Under the pieces are notes generated by a model, which worked only from the letters and a program-made list of their open reading frames with translations, was not told where the DNA came from and did no database searches. From assembly GCA_014058105.1 (NCBI GenBank), contig JACGCM010000428.1, positions 806,001 to 870,000 of the forward strand: a DNA stretch of 64,000 nt, written 5' to 3'. Position 1 is the stretch's first letter; every line of letters begins with the position of its first letter. This DNA comes from Kingdonia uniflora (Eukaryota > Streptophyta > Magnoliopsida > Ranunculales > Circaeasteraceae). The translations under genes were made by a program, and so were the position numbers. This document shows, piece after piece, positions 31,961 through 43,163 of the stretch.

Positions 31961-32530
31961 CCATTTTGATTTGTTGCCTATGAGACATTGTCATTATAAA
32001 CAATACTCTAGCCAATGTATCCTCTTGAACCGGTTGTACCAATAACACAAACTTGCCGTATGCATTAACCAACCGCTTCACCTGAGTCGCCATTACTAAA
32101 TTAATCGTGGTGATATGCTCCTTACAAGCATTGATATGAAACTCCCTTCTTTCTTTCACAAGATGATACTTGCAAGCTCTACGGTAATGAATCGTATCTC
32201 AGTCCCATAAATAAGGGCTACCCAAGATGACCTGACACACATATAAAAGAACCACCCCACACGTTACCTCATCAATAAACCTTTCAGTGATCACAAATTT
32301 GAATGTTTACTGCTTCGTGATCATCAAATTTGTATCTTTCTGAATCCACCCCAAATCATACAACTTAGGATGAGCTATCGTAATCAAACCCATCTTCTTC
32401 ACCAACGTCTCAAAAATCAAAAAAATTTGACTACCCAGATTAATAATGGCCTCGACTAAGGTCTGCTTCACCTGAATACTGACATGAAAATGGTCTTCCC
32501 CACTCTCTTCCTCGATAGCCATAGTCTGTT
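31961..32530 (-). pseudogene. retropepsin of R7
   Basis: The active site reads LVEAIINLGSQIFLIF at about 32405-32462, so the catalytic Asp of D-[LT]-G is Asn. Downstream, HPKLYDLGWIQKDTNLMITKQ and VILGSPYLWD match the protease C-terminal half of this family. Two further frames continue to about 31961. Confidence 0.72.
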
Positions 32531-33678
32531 AAAACATAAGTGTCAGCTTAGGATTCAGTTTATCTAAGTCTGGGAGGTCAACAACTGCTACAATTAGTGG
32601 ATATCTATCTTTCTCGTTCTTCTCATCCTTCGACCTAAGCTCCAGGTGAAGTTTTTAACATTTATTTAAAATATGCCCAATCACCTTACAATGACTGCAA
32701 TAATTCTCTTTGGACGAATGCTCCTCTCCTTTGGACTCTCCCTTATGCTAATTTTTCCAACTAGACTAGTACCCAAGCTATTCTTGTCGTCTTCCCTGTG
32801 ACTTATCAAGTACTTGCCTTCAATGGAAATTGCCTTCACGATAGTTTCTTCGATATTGGCCACAGTAAAGAGCTTCAACTATCTTCTAATGGACTCTGAA
32901 AACCCCCCCGTGTACTTCATGAACACCTCTTACTCATCCACATCGATGTCCAAAACCAAATTTGGTTATAAAATGCGGTAGTGCACTCTTGTACAGATTA
33001 CTCAAAATTTTGGCACAAATTGTACCATTTATACCATCGTTCTTGTTCATACCCAATTGGATAAAATTGTTTCCTCATTAACACCTTGAACTCCTACCAA
33101 CTTAAACTTCCTACTTCGTGATGTTTTCGATAGGATTTCCACCACGTGAGTGAGTGACTTGCGAATTTCAATGTAAATTTTTTTTTCTGGGCATTGGAAT
33201 ATTCATAAACAGAAAAATAGGTTTCTAACCTATCTAACCAATTATCCAAATTCTTGGCATCGATTGAACCATCGAATGCTAGAATTTCAATCTTAAAATT
33301 GATACGAAGATTATGCATATGATTCATTGACTTATCTATACCCGTGCGCTCCTTGACGGATTCGGCATCATTAGAATCAATATCTATTTCCTCAGCACCC
33401 TCGTTTCAATCCTCCTCCGTAACACTTTTCTTCTTCAAGCGTACTCACAGTTTCACCAAATTAGAAGCTTTCGCGAGGTTCGTGAGATGTAATTGCTCTA
33501 CCAACTCTCCTTGAGTAGTAGTTAGGTCAGAAACTTTCATTTCTAAATTTGTGAGTCGATCTTCAAAATCACCAATCTCCAAATTGGCCTTCTTCTTTAA
33601 GTTAGGTTTTTGGTGAATCTTTAACGGACTCACTAGCTTTTCATTCGTTTGCTTGAGTCGGTCACGTGTAGAGACCAT
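32531..33678 (-). pseudogene. gag of R7
   Basis: Starts MVSTRDRLKQTNEK at 33678, the standard opening of this gag family, with a coiled-coil-like DRLTNLEMKVSDL. The capsid core at 33094-33327 has AFDGSIDAKNLDNWLDRLE and HSLTWWKSYR. A classic CCHC knuckle (CSHCKVIGHILNKC) is at about 32658-32699. Stops and frameshifts separate the blocks. Confidence 0.78.
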
Positions 33679-33714
33679 AAACTACAATCACCCCTGAGAA
33701 TCATTACTGAAAAA

Positions 33715-33723
33715 CTGATACCA
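33715..33723 (-). other. primer-binding site of R7 (initiator Met type)
   Basis: TGGTATCAG on the minus strand, 2 bp inside the 5' LTR. This is the standard match to the 3' end of plant initiator tRNA-Met. Confidence 0.82.
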
Positions 33724-33725
33724 CT

Positions 33726-34234
33726 TAATCCATAATACAAAATTGAGAAACCCTAAATAGAAGAATAGTACGAAGAATACACATATTGGTGGGAAAATTT
33801 CCTTTTAGAGCATCAATTGCTTAATAATTTTTTTGTAATTGCAGTCCAATCACTCTCAAACCTTTAGTCTCTCTCTTAGAACTTGGATTGATCTAACATC
33901 ATCTAATCTTGCTTAGCATTGCCCCTTTATGAGGGTTAATAGTTTCTAGTTACAGAACTTGGACATATATGCCCTTAATGCCTAAAACAATAGGCTAAAT
34001 CGCCCCTCTGTTCAAACAAAACAAGTCTCTATTTGAACAGAAAAAATATATTCAAGCAGACTAAAAGTCTGTTCGAACGGAATACTCATACACGTGTTTA
34101 TTCGAATAGAAATAAAGTCTATTCGAACAGAAAGGGTTGTATTCAAACATACTAAAAGTCTGTTTGAATAGACTTTAGTTTGTTTGAATCGACTTTAAAA
34201 AAGTCTAAAAAAGTACTCAGATCCTCCTGGATCA
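33726..34234 (-). repeat. 5' LTR of R7
   Basis: Pairs with 30729-31294; about 85% similar by eye with indels. Inverted repeats are at about 34050-34079 and 34141-34169. Confidence 0.86.
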
Positions 34235-34722
34235 TTTATAGGTCTGACCTAGAGGTCTTTGTTAACTCTTTAGGGTTGTTCTTCAACTCCCTTGAACATA
34301 AAGAGTTGGGAGAAGATGAGAATAATTCTAACCTGGAAGAGATATTAGTTGCCTTAAAATAGAGTTAATCTCTCATACCATGTAGTGAGCTCAATACTTA
34401 GGGATCATTCTTATTATCCTAATTAGAAAGATCAAAAAATAAATTTTTCGCAAATTCAGGTCGAAAGAAAGAGTTCGAGGAGACGACCAAAAGACCTATT
34501 AAATTAAACCCTTATATGCTAATATAGAGTAGAACCCAAGGATCTAGTTACCCTTATTAATCATTTTTCAAAATCTAGTTTAAGCGGAGATTTTTGATAA
34601 AAAAAACCCAATTTTCCCTAGATTTTAGTTTACCCTAGAATAATGTACCTTTTAGCAGATTGACACCCTACTTTCCCTTTTACTACATTATTAAGAAAGT
34701 AGGTGTTGATAATGGTTTATCA
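34235..34722 (+). repeat. R6 5' LTR, right part
   Basis: Continues R6 after R7 and ends TTATCA at 34722, two bases before the primer site. Noncoding. Confidence 0.5.
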
Positions 34723-34724
34723 AA

Positions 34725-34742
34725 TGGCACCGTTGTCGGGGA
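34725..34742 (+). other. primer-binding site of R6 (Asp-tRNA type)
   Basis: TGGCACCGTTGTCGGGGA. The plant Asp-tRNA complement is TGGCGCCGTTGCCGGGG, so only two bases differ. This primer is typical of Athila-like elements. Confidence 0.78.
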
Positions 34743-35579
34743 GGTAACCGCACCATTTCCAAGTTTGATAGAAATCGTAGATTAGGTTTAAAGTAGGATT
34801 TCTTAAGTTTTTATGTTTTTGCAGGTAATTTTAAGTCTAAGTTAGAATAATTTCTCAATGCGATTGACCTAGGGTTAGGGTTCTGTTTACCTGAGAAGCG
34901 CACGATAAAAATTTGAGGAGACAGGTCCTACCAACTAGCGATTATCGCTAGTCAAAGGGCTGCTAGTTATGATTATCAGCCACTGAGCTCCCTTGACTCC
35001 TCTATTTTTGGGTTTTGTTCCCCTAACCTTAAATAGTTATAATTTTTTATCATTGTAGTATTTTTGTTCTTCCAGTTTGCTAAAAAAATCAATCTCTGTT
35101 ATGAACCTCTCTCCGCTTTTATGCTTTGAAGGTATTTTTTTTCTTCTGATGAGAGCGATAGAAAAGGGTTTAAAGAAGATTTTGTTGTACCCCAACACAG
35201 ACTAAAACTTGACCTCTTTATTTATTAATTTGTTAGAAAAAAGAATTATAATAAAAATACCCAAAAAAGAAAAGATAACGTAATTTAGTTAGTTCCTAGG
35301 ATTACTTAGATAATATTAGTAAAAATTTATCATCGTAACACTAGTACTTTATTATTAATATTAATAGTAAAAGTAATAGTGTGTCATCTTATAAATTACA
35401 AATATTTAGAAAATAATTAGTGGTAGTTAATAATAAGAGAAAAAGATAGTGAGAAAAAGATAGACCTAAAAAAACTAAACGAATATATTTTTAACTTTGT
35501 CTACTTTATTAAATTTGTGGTTAAATTATTTTCAAAATGTCATTCATGCATATTTATTAGCATTCTTATACCCTATTAG
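34743..35579 (+). other. R6 leader region
   Basis: AT-rich, noncoding leader between primer site and gag-like sequence. I see no feature beyond short A/T runs. Confidence 0.45.
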
Positions 35580-37174
35580 TTGTTAATCCTCAACAATCTC
35601 AATCATGTTACGATCAATGGTACCATCCAAATCTACTACAATCCCAACCTTGTTATGCCCAATCTCTCCAACCAACCACTCAATTTGTTTCACCTTGCCA
35701 ATATCCAAATACCTAGCACCAAGATGATCAATATCATTACCAACTTAGCCAAAACCTCTCAACCCAATAAAACTATTATTTGCCAGCTCAACCAAACAAT
35801 TCATTTGGACCTTGTGACTTAAAGAAAGCATTATCTGACTTCATAAAAACAACAACACGAATATCACAAGTTCTAACACCAGCCACTCCTCCAGTTAAAG
35901 AATTACCTCAATCACCCAATAAAGATATACTTATTTTCTTAATACCCTTGAAAGATCAAGAAGAGTTGCCTAATACCAAAGAATGGTAATTCAATAGTAC
36001 TATGACCCCAACAACATCGCCTCAGCCTATACGTTTACCCAAGAAGTAACCATCATTATCGATTATTCATATTGACATACCATTTTTCAATAATGATACG
36101 ACATACCAAGAAGAATACCTTAATTCCAATGTTCATGGCATAGGTACCAAATGGAATAATAAGACCTCTATAATGAACACTATTTAATGAATAACCCCAA
36201 ACAAGTTGTCTCCATCCACACATATCCTAAAGCAATCTCACAGACTTGAAAGTTGAAATGATAAACATTTCTCATGTGATCCAGATCATGTTAAATTTGA
36301 ACATTATAAACATCCTCATACATCTTAAGATGCAAAGACTGATCCTGGTGATGACATTAGGGAAGATCAGATATTGAATGACCATAATTAGACTAAACCT
36401 AAAAGTCAAAAATATCTTGAGACGGTCAATGATCACCTTTAACTCCGATACATGATGACCCAATCAAGTTCAGACACAATATTTGATTCTTATGCAACTC
36501 TCGAGGACTATCAAGAATTAGAGGATGACTTATAATTTGACTCATCTATACTAGATAATGATATCTACAATATCTACTTAAATAAGGATTGAGACCAACT
36601 TACTAACATCAACACCCTTACCATCCAAGTACTCGAAGCCAGCAGGTGAAAAAGGTTATCATGACTGAGAATAAATATTTTTCAAATACCTATAATGATT
36701 TCTCAGCTGATGATGAGGATGAAACAATCTTAGATATTCCAAACATGTCCATCTCCTACCATAGAACAAAATAGTAACTTATCCACAACCTTGCCTTCAT
36801 CACCATCAGTGTCATCATCAGTGCCTACCGTTCTATATCTCTGATATTAGTTGAACTACACAAAGGCACCATAACCATAATCGGTTTTGAGGAATTATAT
36901 GGAGAACCTTATTCACTTGAGCTTAATGGGGAATACCATCACCTTGATTGATTTTGATGAATTATACGAGGATGACAATGGTTGCGATAAACTGGTAAAT
37001 AAATGTATGGATTTTTTTTTCCAAAATAGGGATGACCCACTAATTTAAGATGTAATACAGCCATTATCAACTGCACCTAAATCTCAAATTTGCCAAAAAA
37101 TTAAACTAATACATAAGCATATTAATAGGTAAGTTGATTCTCAAGAGGTAATACATGACCTTGCAACCAATCAT
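35580..37174 (+). pseudogene. degenerate gag-like region of R6
   Basis: Two overlapping frames at 35580-35989 read SQSCYDQWYHPN, LQSQPCYAQ and similar, then PATPPVKELPQSPN, a Gln/Asn/Pro-rich composition like the C-terminal part of Athila-type Gag. Beyond 36000 there is acid-rich, heavily interrupted sequence. No protease or RT motif is visible. Homology is judged by composition and position only. Confidence 0.35.
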
Positions 37175-37669
37175 ATGAAAAGTCCCTTTGAAGTTATAAG
37201 ATCAGCATTAAAAACCTTTATGGTGCCCACATCATCCCAATACATACATGGACCTTTACTTTTTCATCCCATCAACGAAAACATCTTTTTGAAAAAATAT
37301 GATTTTAGGGAAATTTCACAAGTGAATTTCGCCAAAACCATTTCTAACATTTTAAAAACAATTAGCGATATTGCAATGGCTTTGAAGGTCCTCAAAGAAA
37401 ATATTAGCCTAGGGAATCTATCTTTTAAATTCAAATATATATTAGGGAAATATATTTTTCAAATAATCTCTTATAATTATAGTGGACGACATGATAATTT
37501 GAGGATTCTAGGATTATTCTCTGGGGCAATATTAACTATGTTTTTAGGAAAATTATATTTTGTGTTTCGCCTATATTTTTCAACGTATAATCACCTTATC
37601 ATAGGCAATTCTTGTAAAGAGAATATTTTCCCCAGGAAATTGTTGTTCAAATTACCCCATTTCTTATAG
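37175..37669 (+). CDS. unrecognised 164-codon ORF in R6
   Basis: Open from an ATG with no internal stop: MKSPFEVIRSALKTF, then a hydrophobic, Phe/Ile/Leu-rich C-terminal half (LGLFSGAILTMFLGKLYFVF looks like one membrane-spanning stretch). It sits where pol or env-like sequence would be in an Athila element, just before the conserved 3' phrase. I recognise no domain. It may be a chance ORF in AT-rich DNA or a remnant. Confidence 0.25.
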   Translation: MKSPFEVIRSALKTFMVPTSSQYIHGPLLFHPINENIFLKKYDFREISQVNFAKTISNILKTISDIAMALKVLKENISLGNLSFKFKYILGKYIFQIISYNYSGRHDNLRILGLFSGAILTMFLGKLYFVFRLYFSTYNHLIIGNSCKENIFPRKLLFKLPHFL

Positions 37670-37872
37670 ACTATATCCACATCCATAAGTTCTGCTGGAG
37701 AGAATAACCATTATGGTATTATCTGGTTCGTTAAAAAGAATCTACAGCCAGGATAGTTTCTTGTTCGTTTACAATGTACTCCTTTGGCCATAATGCAAAA
37801 AATAAGTTTGGGGGTACATTTGTCTGCCTGAAGACGTTAAAACACTTTTTGGGAGGCAACCCAAGTACTAGG
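37670..37872 (+). other. R6 3'-region phrase before R8 insertion
   Basis: Contains GTTTGGGGGTA and TTTTTGGGAGGCAACCCAAGT (37848-37867, last base omitted), wording typical of the region downstream of pol in Athila-like elements. It ends in the CTAGG duplication (37868-37872) at the R8 insertion. Confidence 0.5.
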
Positions 37873-38214
37873 TGTAAGATCCAAAATTCTTATCTCGAAC
37901 TTAGTTTCTCATACCAAAGATGAGCAGAACACCTGTAGTAACAAATAACCACTAATACACAAGAAATAGCATGGAAACCTTTGAATAGGTCACCTCATTT
38001 GAGGATTTAGAACTGATGATGATATTTGATTGAATGATTACTTATTAATATAAGTATTTTGAGTAGTATTGCTTTGATCTTCTATATAGAAAAATCCATC
38101 GTTAATCTGCTCTCTCTTGGTTATATTTATAGCTTTCCTATTATGACCGTTTAATGAGCACTGTCTACCTTTAATGGCGTACATTACAAAATAGTTTTGA
38201 CGAGTCTTCATAAT
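37873..38214 (-). repeat. 3' LTR of R8, left part
   Basis: Starts TGTAAGATCC; 342 bp matching 54272-54623. It is interrupted by R9 after ATAAT. The remaining 17 bp (50956-50972) lie on the other side of R9. Confidence 0.9.
38210..38214. repeat. target-site duplication of R9, left copy (ATAAT)
   Basis: Repeated exactly at 50956-50960. The undisturbed R8 LTR has AAAAT at this position (54619-54623). Confidence 0.9.
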
Positions 38215-38792
38215 TGTAGGGACTTATTTCTCGATCTCACTCATAATCGAGCTCATGTAGTTCGATTTACCTCCATCTCAGGCTCACGCAATTTTAACAC
38301 TTAACACTCCAGTCAAACATTCCAACAAGCCCCACGAACTACTCAAAAACGTGGGTCGAGCTAAACCCAGAAAATGTTATTCAGTCAAAGACACCTGTCT
38401 CCCATGAACTTGTCAGTTATTCAATCAGCCGCCACTAACTGCATCATTCAGAAAACGTGTTCTAGCACGATGAAGAGCTATGGAGAAGCCTATAAAAAGG
38501 AAAAGTTCCAGAAGAGACAAGGACCAGAAAAATTACTCAAACTTCTTATTTTCGAGATCAAAAGCATTTCTATATTCAAGATATCACTTGTAATAAAGAT
38601 ATCCACTCCAAGTAATAAAGATACTTTTACTAAAATCCTCTATACGAGGTCGTGGTTTTTTACCTGTTCAGAGGTTTTTCACGCTAAAAATACTTGTCCT
38701 CGATTCTTGTTTTACAGTAGAGTATTGTTACAAGTTTATTGGTATGATAGTTAATTCCTAGATATATCGAGCTATGAAATTTGGCCATTACA
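38215..38792 (+). repeat. 5' LTR of R9
   Basis: TGTAGGGACTTA to GGCCATTACA, 578 bp. The TATA box is at 38490-38498 (CTATAAAAAGG). Confidence 0.93.
38490..38498 (+). promoter_or_regulatory. LTR TATA box of R9
   Basis: CTATAAAAAGG context, conserved in the 3' LTR (50652-50661) and, as CTATATAAAG, in R2. Confidence 0.65.
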
Positions 38793-38813
38793 TTTGGCGC
38801 CATCTGTGGGAAA
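38793..38813 (+). other. primer-binding site of R9
   Basis: TTTGGCGCCATCTGTGGGAA directly follows the LTR. This is the site form common to Tat-like elements in this window. I do not assign the tRNA. Confidence 0.72.
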
Positions 38814-38864
38814 GATTGCATTTCCACTATATCCTAAGGCAGCCTTTCATTAAAAAATTTAATT

Positions 38865-39935
38865 ATGGTTTCTTCTAGACGACAGGCCGCAGGAACTCAG
38901 CTCAAAAATTTTGTGGATCTAGAACAGCTCACCGAGTTACGGGCGAATCTTCACGTAGAGGCAGAAAAACATGCCAAACTCAAACTTCAATTGACAAAGG
39001 ATCGCGAGCTCCGAGAGAAAGAGATCGATGTAGAACGACAAGCTCGTTTGACTGTGCTCAAATGGTACGAAGATCAGATGATGACAATGCAGACTGCACT
39101 AGAAGCTCTGCAAAATACTCAGTAGGCTCCTCCTGCCAAGGGTCGCGATCAACTTCCAGAGGCCTCCCGCATTTCACAAGGGAGAGGTTGGGACCTCGAG
39201 GAGCCACTAGTAAAGCCATTTCCTAAAATCTACCACATGGACTGCAACCCTCCATCTATTTGGGGGGAGAAGTTCAATCTGAAGCCTACCGAGGTCACCC
39301 TCATTCCATCCGTCAGGAGGAAGACCAGCGACCTCTACATCAAGTTCCAGTACGAGATCACTTGAGTGAAGGTATGGGAACTCATCATCCCCTACCAGCA
39401 CGTCCAGTGATTCAGCCGACGCGTCATTACGTCCAAAAAGAACATATGGATCAGCGAATAAAGGAGCTGATTGAGGCACAAGTTCAAGGTACTATTGGTA
39501 ATACCACAAAGTTACAAGGAAGTCCGACTGCCAAAGAACTATTCGATATGGAAATACCGAAAGGTTTCCATACTTTCCAAATTCACAAATACAAAGGTAC
39601 TGACCCGAAGGAGCATATTCAGCAATACGGTGATTCAATGGGGTTGTACTCCAATCTCAACCACATCCTATGCCGACTGTTCGCCACAATTTTATAGGAG
39701 GAGCCACTCTGATGGTTCTACTCTCTTCCTGAGGAATCTATCTATATATTTGATCAGCTGTAGAAGCAGTTCATTAGAACATATACTCACAACAGAGACA
39801 AGGAGGAGAAATTGTATTCTCTTATCGAACTTAATCAGTCACATGGAGAAAAGCTTGAAGATTTTTCAAAGAAGTTCCTAAAGCTTGTGAGAAAGGTGGA
39901 TAAACTCGACCAAAAAACAGCCGTAACCCCCTTCA
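38865..39935 (+). pseudogene. gag of R9
   Basis: Starts MVSSRRQAAGTQLKNF at 38865. An 86-codon N-terminal part, strongly helical and charged (LTELRANLHVEAEKHAKL), ends in a TAG. The capsid core resumes at 39440-39930: FDMEIPKGFHTFQIHKYKGT, WYSLPEE-like text, KLEDFSKKFLKLVRKVDKLDQK. It then fuses to protease at NAKSRYPG, so the nucleocapsid and the start of protease are deleted. Confidence 0.8.
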
Positions 39936-40111
39936 CCAATGCCAAGTCTCGCTATCCTGGGATTATGGGCCATTGCTGGATATACAATATGGAAGCAATC
40001 GCTTTTACCTATCATCAAGCCCTCCGGTTCAAGTACGGTAATGGTATTTATGAGATCAGAGGTAGTCAGAAACTCTCTCGAGCTTGTAAAATACTGTCTC
40101 TGCCATCCTAG
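39936..40111 (+). pseudogene. protease C-terminal remnant of R9
   Basis: YPGIMGHCWIYNMEAIAFTYHQALRFKYGNG corresponds to the GILGRDWLHAMQAKPSTYH block of R4. The catalytic loop is missing because of the gag-protease deletion. Confidence 0.72.
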
Positions 40112-40239
40112 ATACTTCAGACAGATTGGTCGCAAATCAATTACAAAAAATTGATCACCTAGATGGCCAATCACCTACAGAAGAGTTCACAGAATATGCC
40201 AATATAAATGGACCTGGCAGAGGCATGTTCATCGGAACC

Positions 40240-41190
40240 AAGCTGGTTCAGCATGAGAAAGACGTTCTTATTTGTTCCTGTAACTCAATCGAGATGTTTT
40301 TGCATGGTCTTTCGAAGAGATGCCCGAAGTCGATCCAACTATGGCTTTCCACAAGTTAGCCATCAACGTCAATGCCCCTACGGTCAAACTAAAACAGTGA
40401 TGACTGTCACCTCGTTTTCGAGACAAAGTTAACACCGAGATCAAGAAATTGATCAAAGAAGGATTCATTCGAGAAGCCAAGTATCCGTACTGGATATTCA
40501 ACATTGTCGTTGTCCCAAAGAAGAACGAAAAAGTTTGTATTTGCGCAAAATTCATAGATCTGAACAAACATACCACGAAGGACAGTTTCCCTCTTCTCAA
40601 CATTTATCAGATCCTCAATTCCACTTCATGCCATGATCTCCTATCTATGATGGACGCTGCTTCAAGATATGATCAAATACTACTTCTGGAAGAAGATCAA
40701 GTGAAGACAACATTCATCACCAAAAGTGGCCTTTACTGCTACAAAGTCATACCCTTCGGGCTCAAGGATACAAGGGCCACATATTAACGATTGATGACTG
40801 CTATGTTTAAAGCGCACCTGGGAAAAATTATTAAAGTCTACATCGATGATCTCTTGTGCAAAAGCATACTGTCAGAAAATCACATCTCAGATCTCAACAC
40901 AATATTCAATATCCTTCGATCTTATAGAATGCACCTCAACCCTGATAAGTGTCAACTCGGGGTATATTCTGGCCACTTCTTAGGCTGCCTCATCAGCAAG
41001 AAAGGGATTGAGGCTGATCCAGATTAAATTCGGGCTCTCCTTGACATGCCTTCTCCAAAGACAACAAAAGACGTTCAAAAACTCGCTGGCAAAATTGCCC
41101 CGATCAGCCGTTTCGTCTTCAAATCTTTAGACCGTTGCCGTTGGCTATTCCTATTACTTCGCGGATGTACCAAATGAGGAAAGGTTCAGC
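40240..41190 (+). pseudogene. reverse transcriptase of R9 pol
   Basis: RT blocks in order: EMPEVDP with MAFHKLAIN (about 40318-40370), FIREAKYPYWIFNIVVVPKKNEKVCICAKF (40470-40550), TKDSFPLLNI, YDQILLLEEDQVKTTFITKSGLYCYKVIPFGLKD, and the catalytic KVYIDDLLCKS at about 40835-40865 with YIDD intact. The thumb ends at KLAGKIAPISRFV. Stops: TAA at 40785 and TAA near 41026. Confidence 0.9.
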
Positions 41191-41640
41191 CAACTGCGGA
41201 AGTCACATGGACACTAGAATGCGAAGCAGCTTTTCAGGATCTCAAAATTTAATTGGGGAGGTCTCCCATAATGAGCACCTCAGTAGGTAATGAGGAACTG
41301 ATAATCTACCTAGCAGTCACCGACACTTCTCTCAGCTCAGTTCTCATTCGCCTGGGAGGGAAAATCGAGAAACTAGTCTTCTTTATCAGCAAAACACTTA
41401 CACCAGTAGAAACAAGGTACTCTTAAATTAAAAAAATTCTTCTCACCCTTGTTTACACTTCAAAGAAACTCAAGCACTACTTCCAAGTGTATTCTGTCAA
41501 AGTGATGATGAACTACCCACTTCGGGAAGTTTTGTCCAAAAAAGAGATGTCACGCAAAGTGTAACAATGGTCAGTCAGTTTGGGCGAACATGATATCAAG
41601 TTCGAACAACGTCATTCCTGAAAAGGTCAGGCCGTTGCCG
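41191..41640 (+). pseudogene. first RNase H of R9 pol
   Basis: IMSTSVGNEELIIYLAVTDTSLSSVL, then ISKTLTPVETRYS and LVYTSKKLKHYFQVYSVKVM give the domain. It is frame-broken at several stops (for example 41425). Confidence 0.8.
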
Positions 41641-42200
41641 ATTTCTTGTAGATTTTCCAGTAGAAGATCCCGAGTGAGAGGAGCACGACCTGGACCTTAA
41701 CAAAAGCACGCCAGAGAATCCAACTCCCAAGCCATTCGACGAACGAGCTGACTGGATTACTGCGTCAGGGTGGAGGCTTCTCACAGATGGATTAGCAGGA
41801 CCCACAGGGTCAGGAATCGGGATCGTTTTGATTACCCCTTCAAATGACAAAATTGAGAAATCAATCCGCTTGAATTTTGAGGCCTTAAATAATATCACCA
41901 AGTATGAAGCTCTCATTCATGGACTCGACCTCACACTTGAGCTCGATGTCTTCGAACTCTCAGTTTGCACAGATTCATTACTCATCGTTCATCATTATTC
42001 AGAGTAGTACAAGAAGAATGGGAAAATAATCGAATACCAACCCTCGTTGCTGATAGGATGAGTAAGTTTGCGAAAGAAACTCTCGAATATCTTCCTCGAG
42101 GAGAAAACAGACACGCTAACTCCTTGGCATATCTAGCCGGGGTCTTGGGTACAAAAACTAGATATCTTCAGATCGAGATCATTTCAACCCCATTTTAAAT
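41641..42200 (+). pseudogene. second RNase H (aRNH) of R9 pol
   Basis: WRLLTDGLAGPTGSGIGIVL (around 41770-41830), EALIHGLDLTLELDVFELSVCTDS (41905-41975) and LPRGENRHANSLAYLAG (42085-42145) give the domain with its key acidic residues. It confirms the Tat lineage. Confidence 0.82.
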
Positions 42201-42929
42201 ACTAGCTGAAAAAGAGGTCATCTCATTAATCTGGAACCACATAATTACTCGATTCGGGTTCCCCCACCTAATTTGTATCAATAACAATTTGTGGGAGATA
42301 AGGTCGTAACCTTCCTCAATCACCACAATATCATCCACTCATCATCAAATCCATACAACCCTCAAGGCAGTGACCAAGCCGAAATCACCAACAAAACCAT
42401 CGTAGATGGACTTAAGAAATTGCTTCACTCACAGAAAAAAGGAAATTGGGTTCACGAGCTACCTCTCGCCCTGTGGGCGTATCGATCAACTCCTCGACAA
42501 TCCACTGGGTGTACCTCATTTCTCCTCGCTTATAGTACTGAGGCAGTCATTCCTTCTGAATATTATCACCCAGTCTGTGATCATGAGCTGACTAACAAGG
42601 AAAATGAGTTCGAATTGGCTTGCAACCTTAATATGATTGATGAAAGCAGGGAAATCACAATTGCTAACCTAGATCGATATCATCATATGCTTGCCAAATT
42701 GTATAATAATCGAGTCAGGAGCCGTACTTTCCAAATCAGAGATCTCGTCCTTAGAGAGATTCCATAACATTGCAAAGAGCCTCACGCTATAAAATTGGCC
42801 AATAATTGGGTGGGTCCATTCATTATCACAGCTCTTTCAGGCCTGAGATTATACTATCTCATGACAGAAGAGGGAGTCCCTATTTTAAATCCTTGGAACA
42901 CTAGACGATTGAAACGATACCATCGTTAG
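42201..42929 (+). pseudogene. integrase of R9, N-terminal half deleted
   Basis: After EIISTPF-stop the sequence jumps to AEKEVISLIWNHIITRFGFPHLI, skipping the zinc finger and the first catalytic Asp. The second Asp position now reads INNNL. NPQGSDQAEITNKTI keeps the Glu (about 42358-42402). The C-terminal region is long and open (42291-42767), and pol ends NTRRLKRYHR at 42929, the usual Tat ending. Confidence 0.85.
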
Positions 42930-43163
42930 GCGTCTTACTACTCCATTTCCCTTTCTCGCCTTTTGTTTTTCAATTCTAAAAGTGAGATTATTATCCCCAT
43001 CCAATGTAAATTCTAAACTTAGCAATAATTTTTTTGTTCTGAACAATGTCATTCTCTTCACGAACATTCGTCCACATTTTACTAATTCAAGCATAGATAA
43101 TACTAGCTGATAATCAATCTTTTCCAAGTTCAATCAGGGATATTACTTGATTGGCTTCCATTA

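Larger units (their letters stand above)
30729..34234 (-). mobile_element. R7: short, multiply deleted gypsy element nested in R6 LTR
   Basis: Minus-oriented, 3.5 kb. LTRs of about 566 and 509 bp run from TAATCC to GGATTA/GGATCA, and the flanks ATTAT and TTTAT form a near-perfect 5-bp duplication. The initiator-Met-type primer site TGGTATCAG lies 2 bp from the 5' LTR. The interior is only about 2.4 kb: gag, zinc knuckle, protease, a scrap of RNase H and the integrase C-terminus. RT and most of integrase are deleted. The gag and C-terminal pol sequences resemble chromovirus-type elements rather than Tat. Confidence 0.85.
29993..37872 (+). mobile_element. R6: Athila-like element lacking visible RT (left block)
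   Basis: Plus-oriented. An LTR of about 1.2 kb (about 30019-34722, minus the R7 insertion) ends TTATCA, followed 2 bp later by a primer site complementary to Asp-tRNA. Gag-like fragments follow, then an unrecognised ORF, then a phrase typical of Athila-like 3' regions (TTTGGGGGT, then TTTGGGAGGCAACCCAAGT). I see no RT, RNase H or integrase, so it is probably a non-autonomous (LARD-like) derivative. It resumes after R8 at 54778. The left boundary with R5 is uncertain by about 60 bp. Confidence 0.55.
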
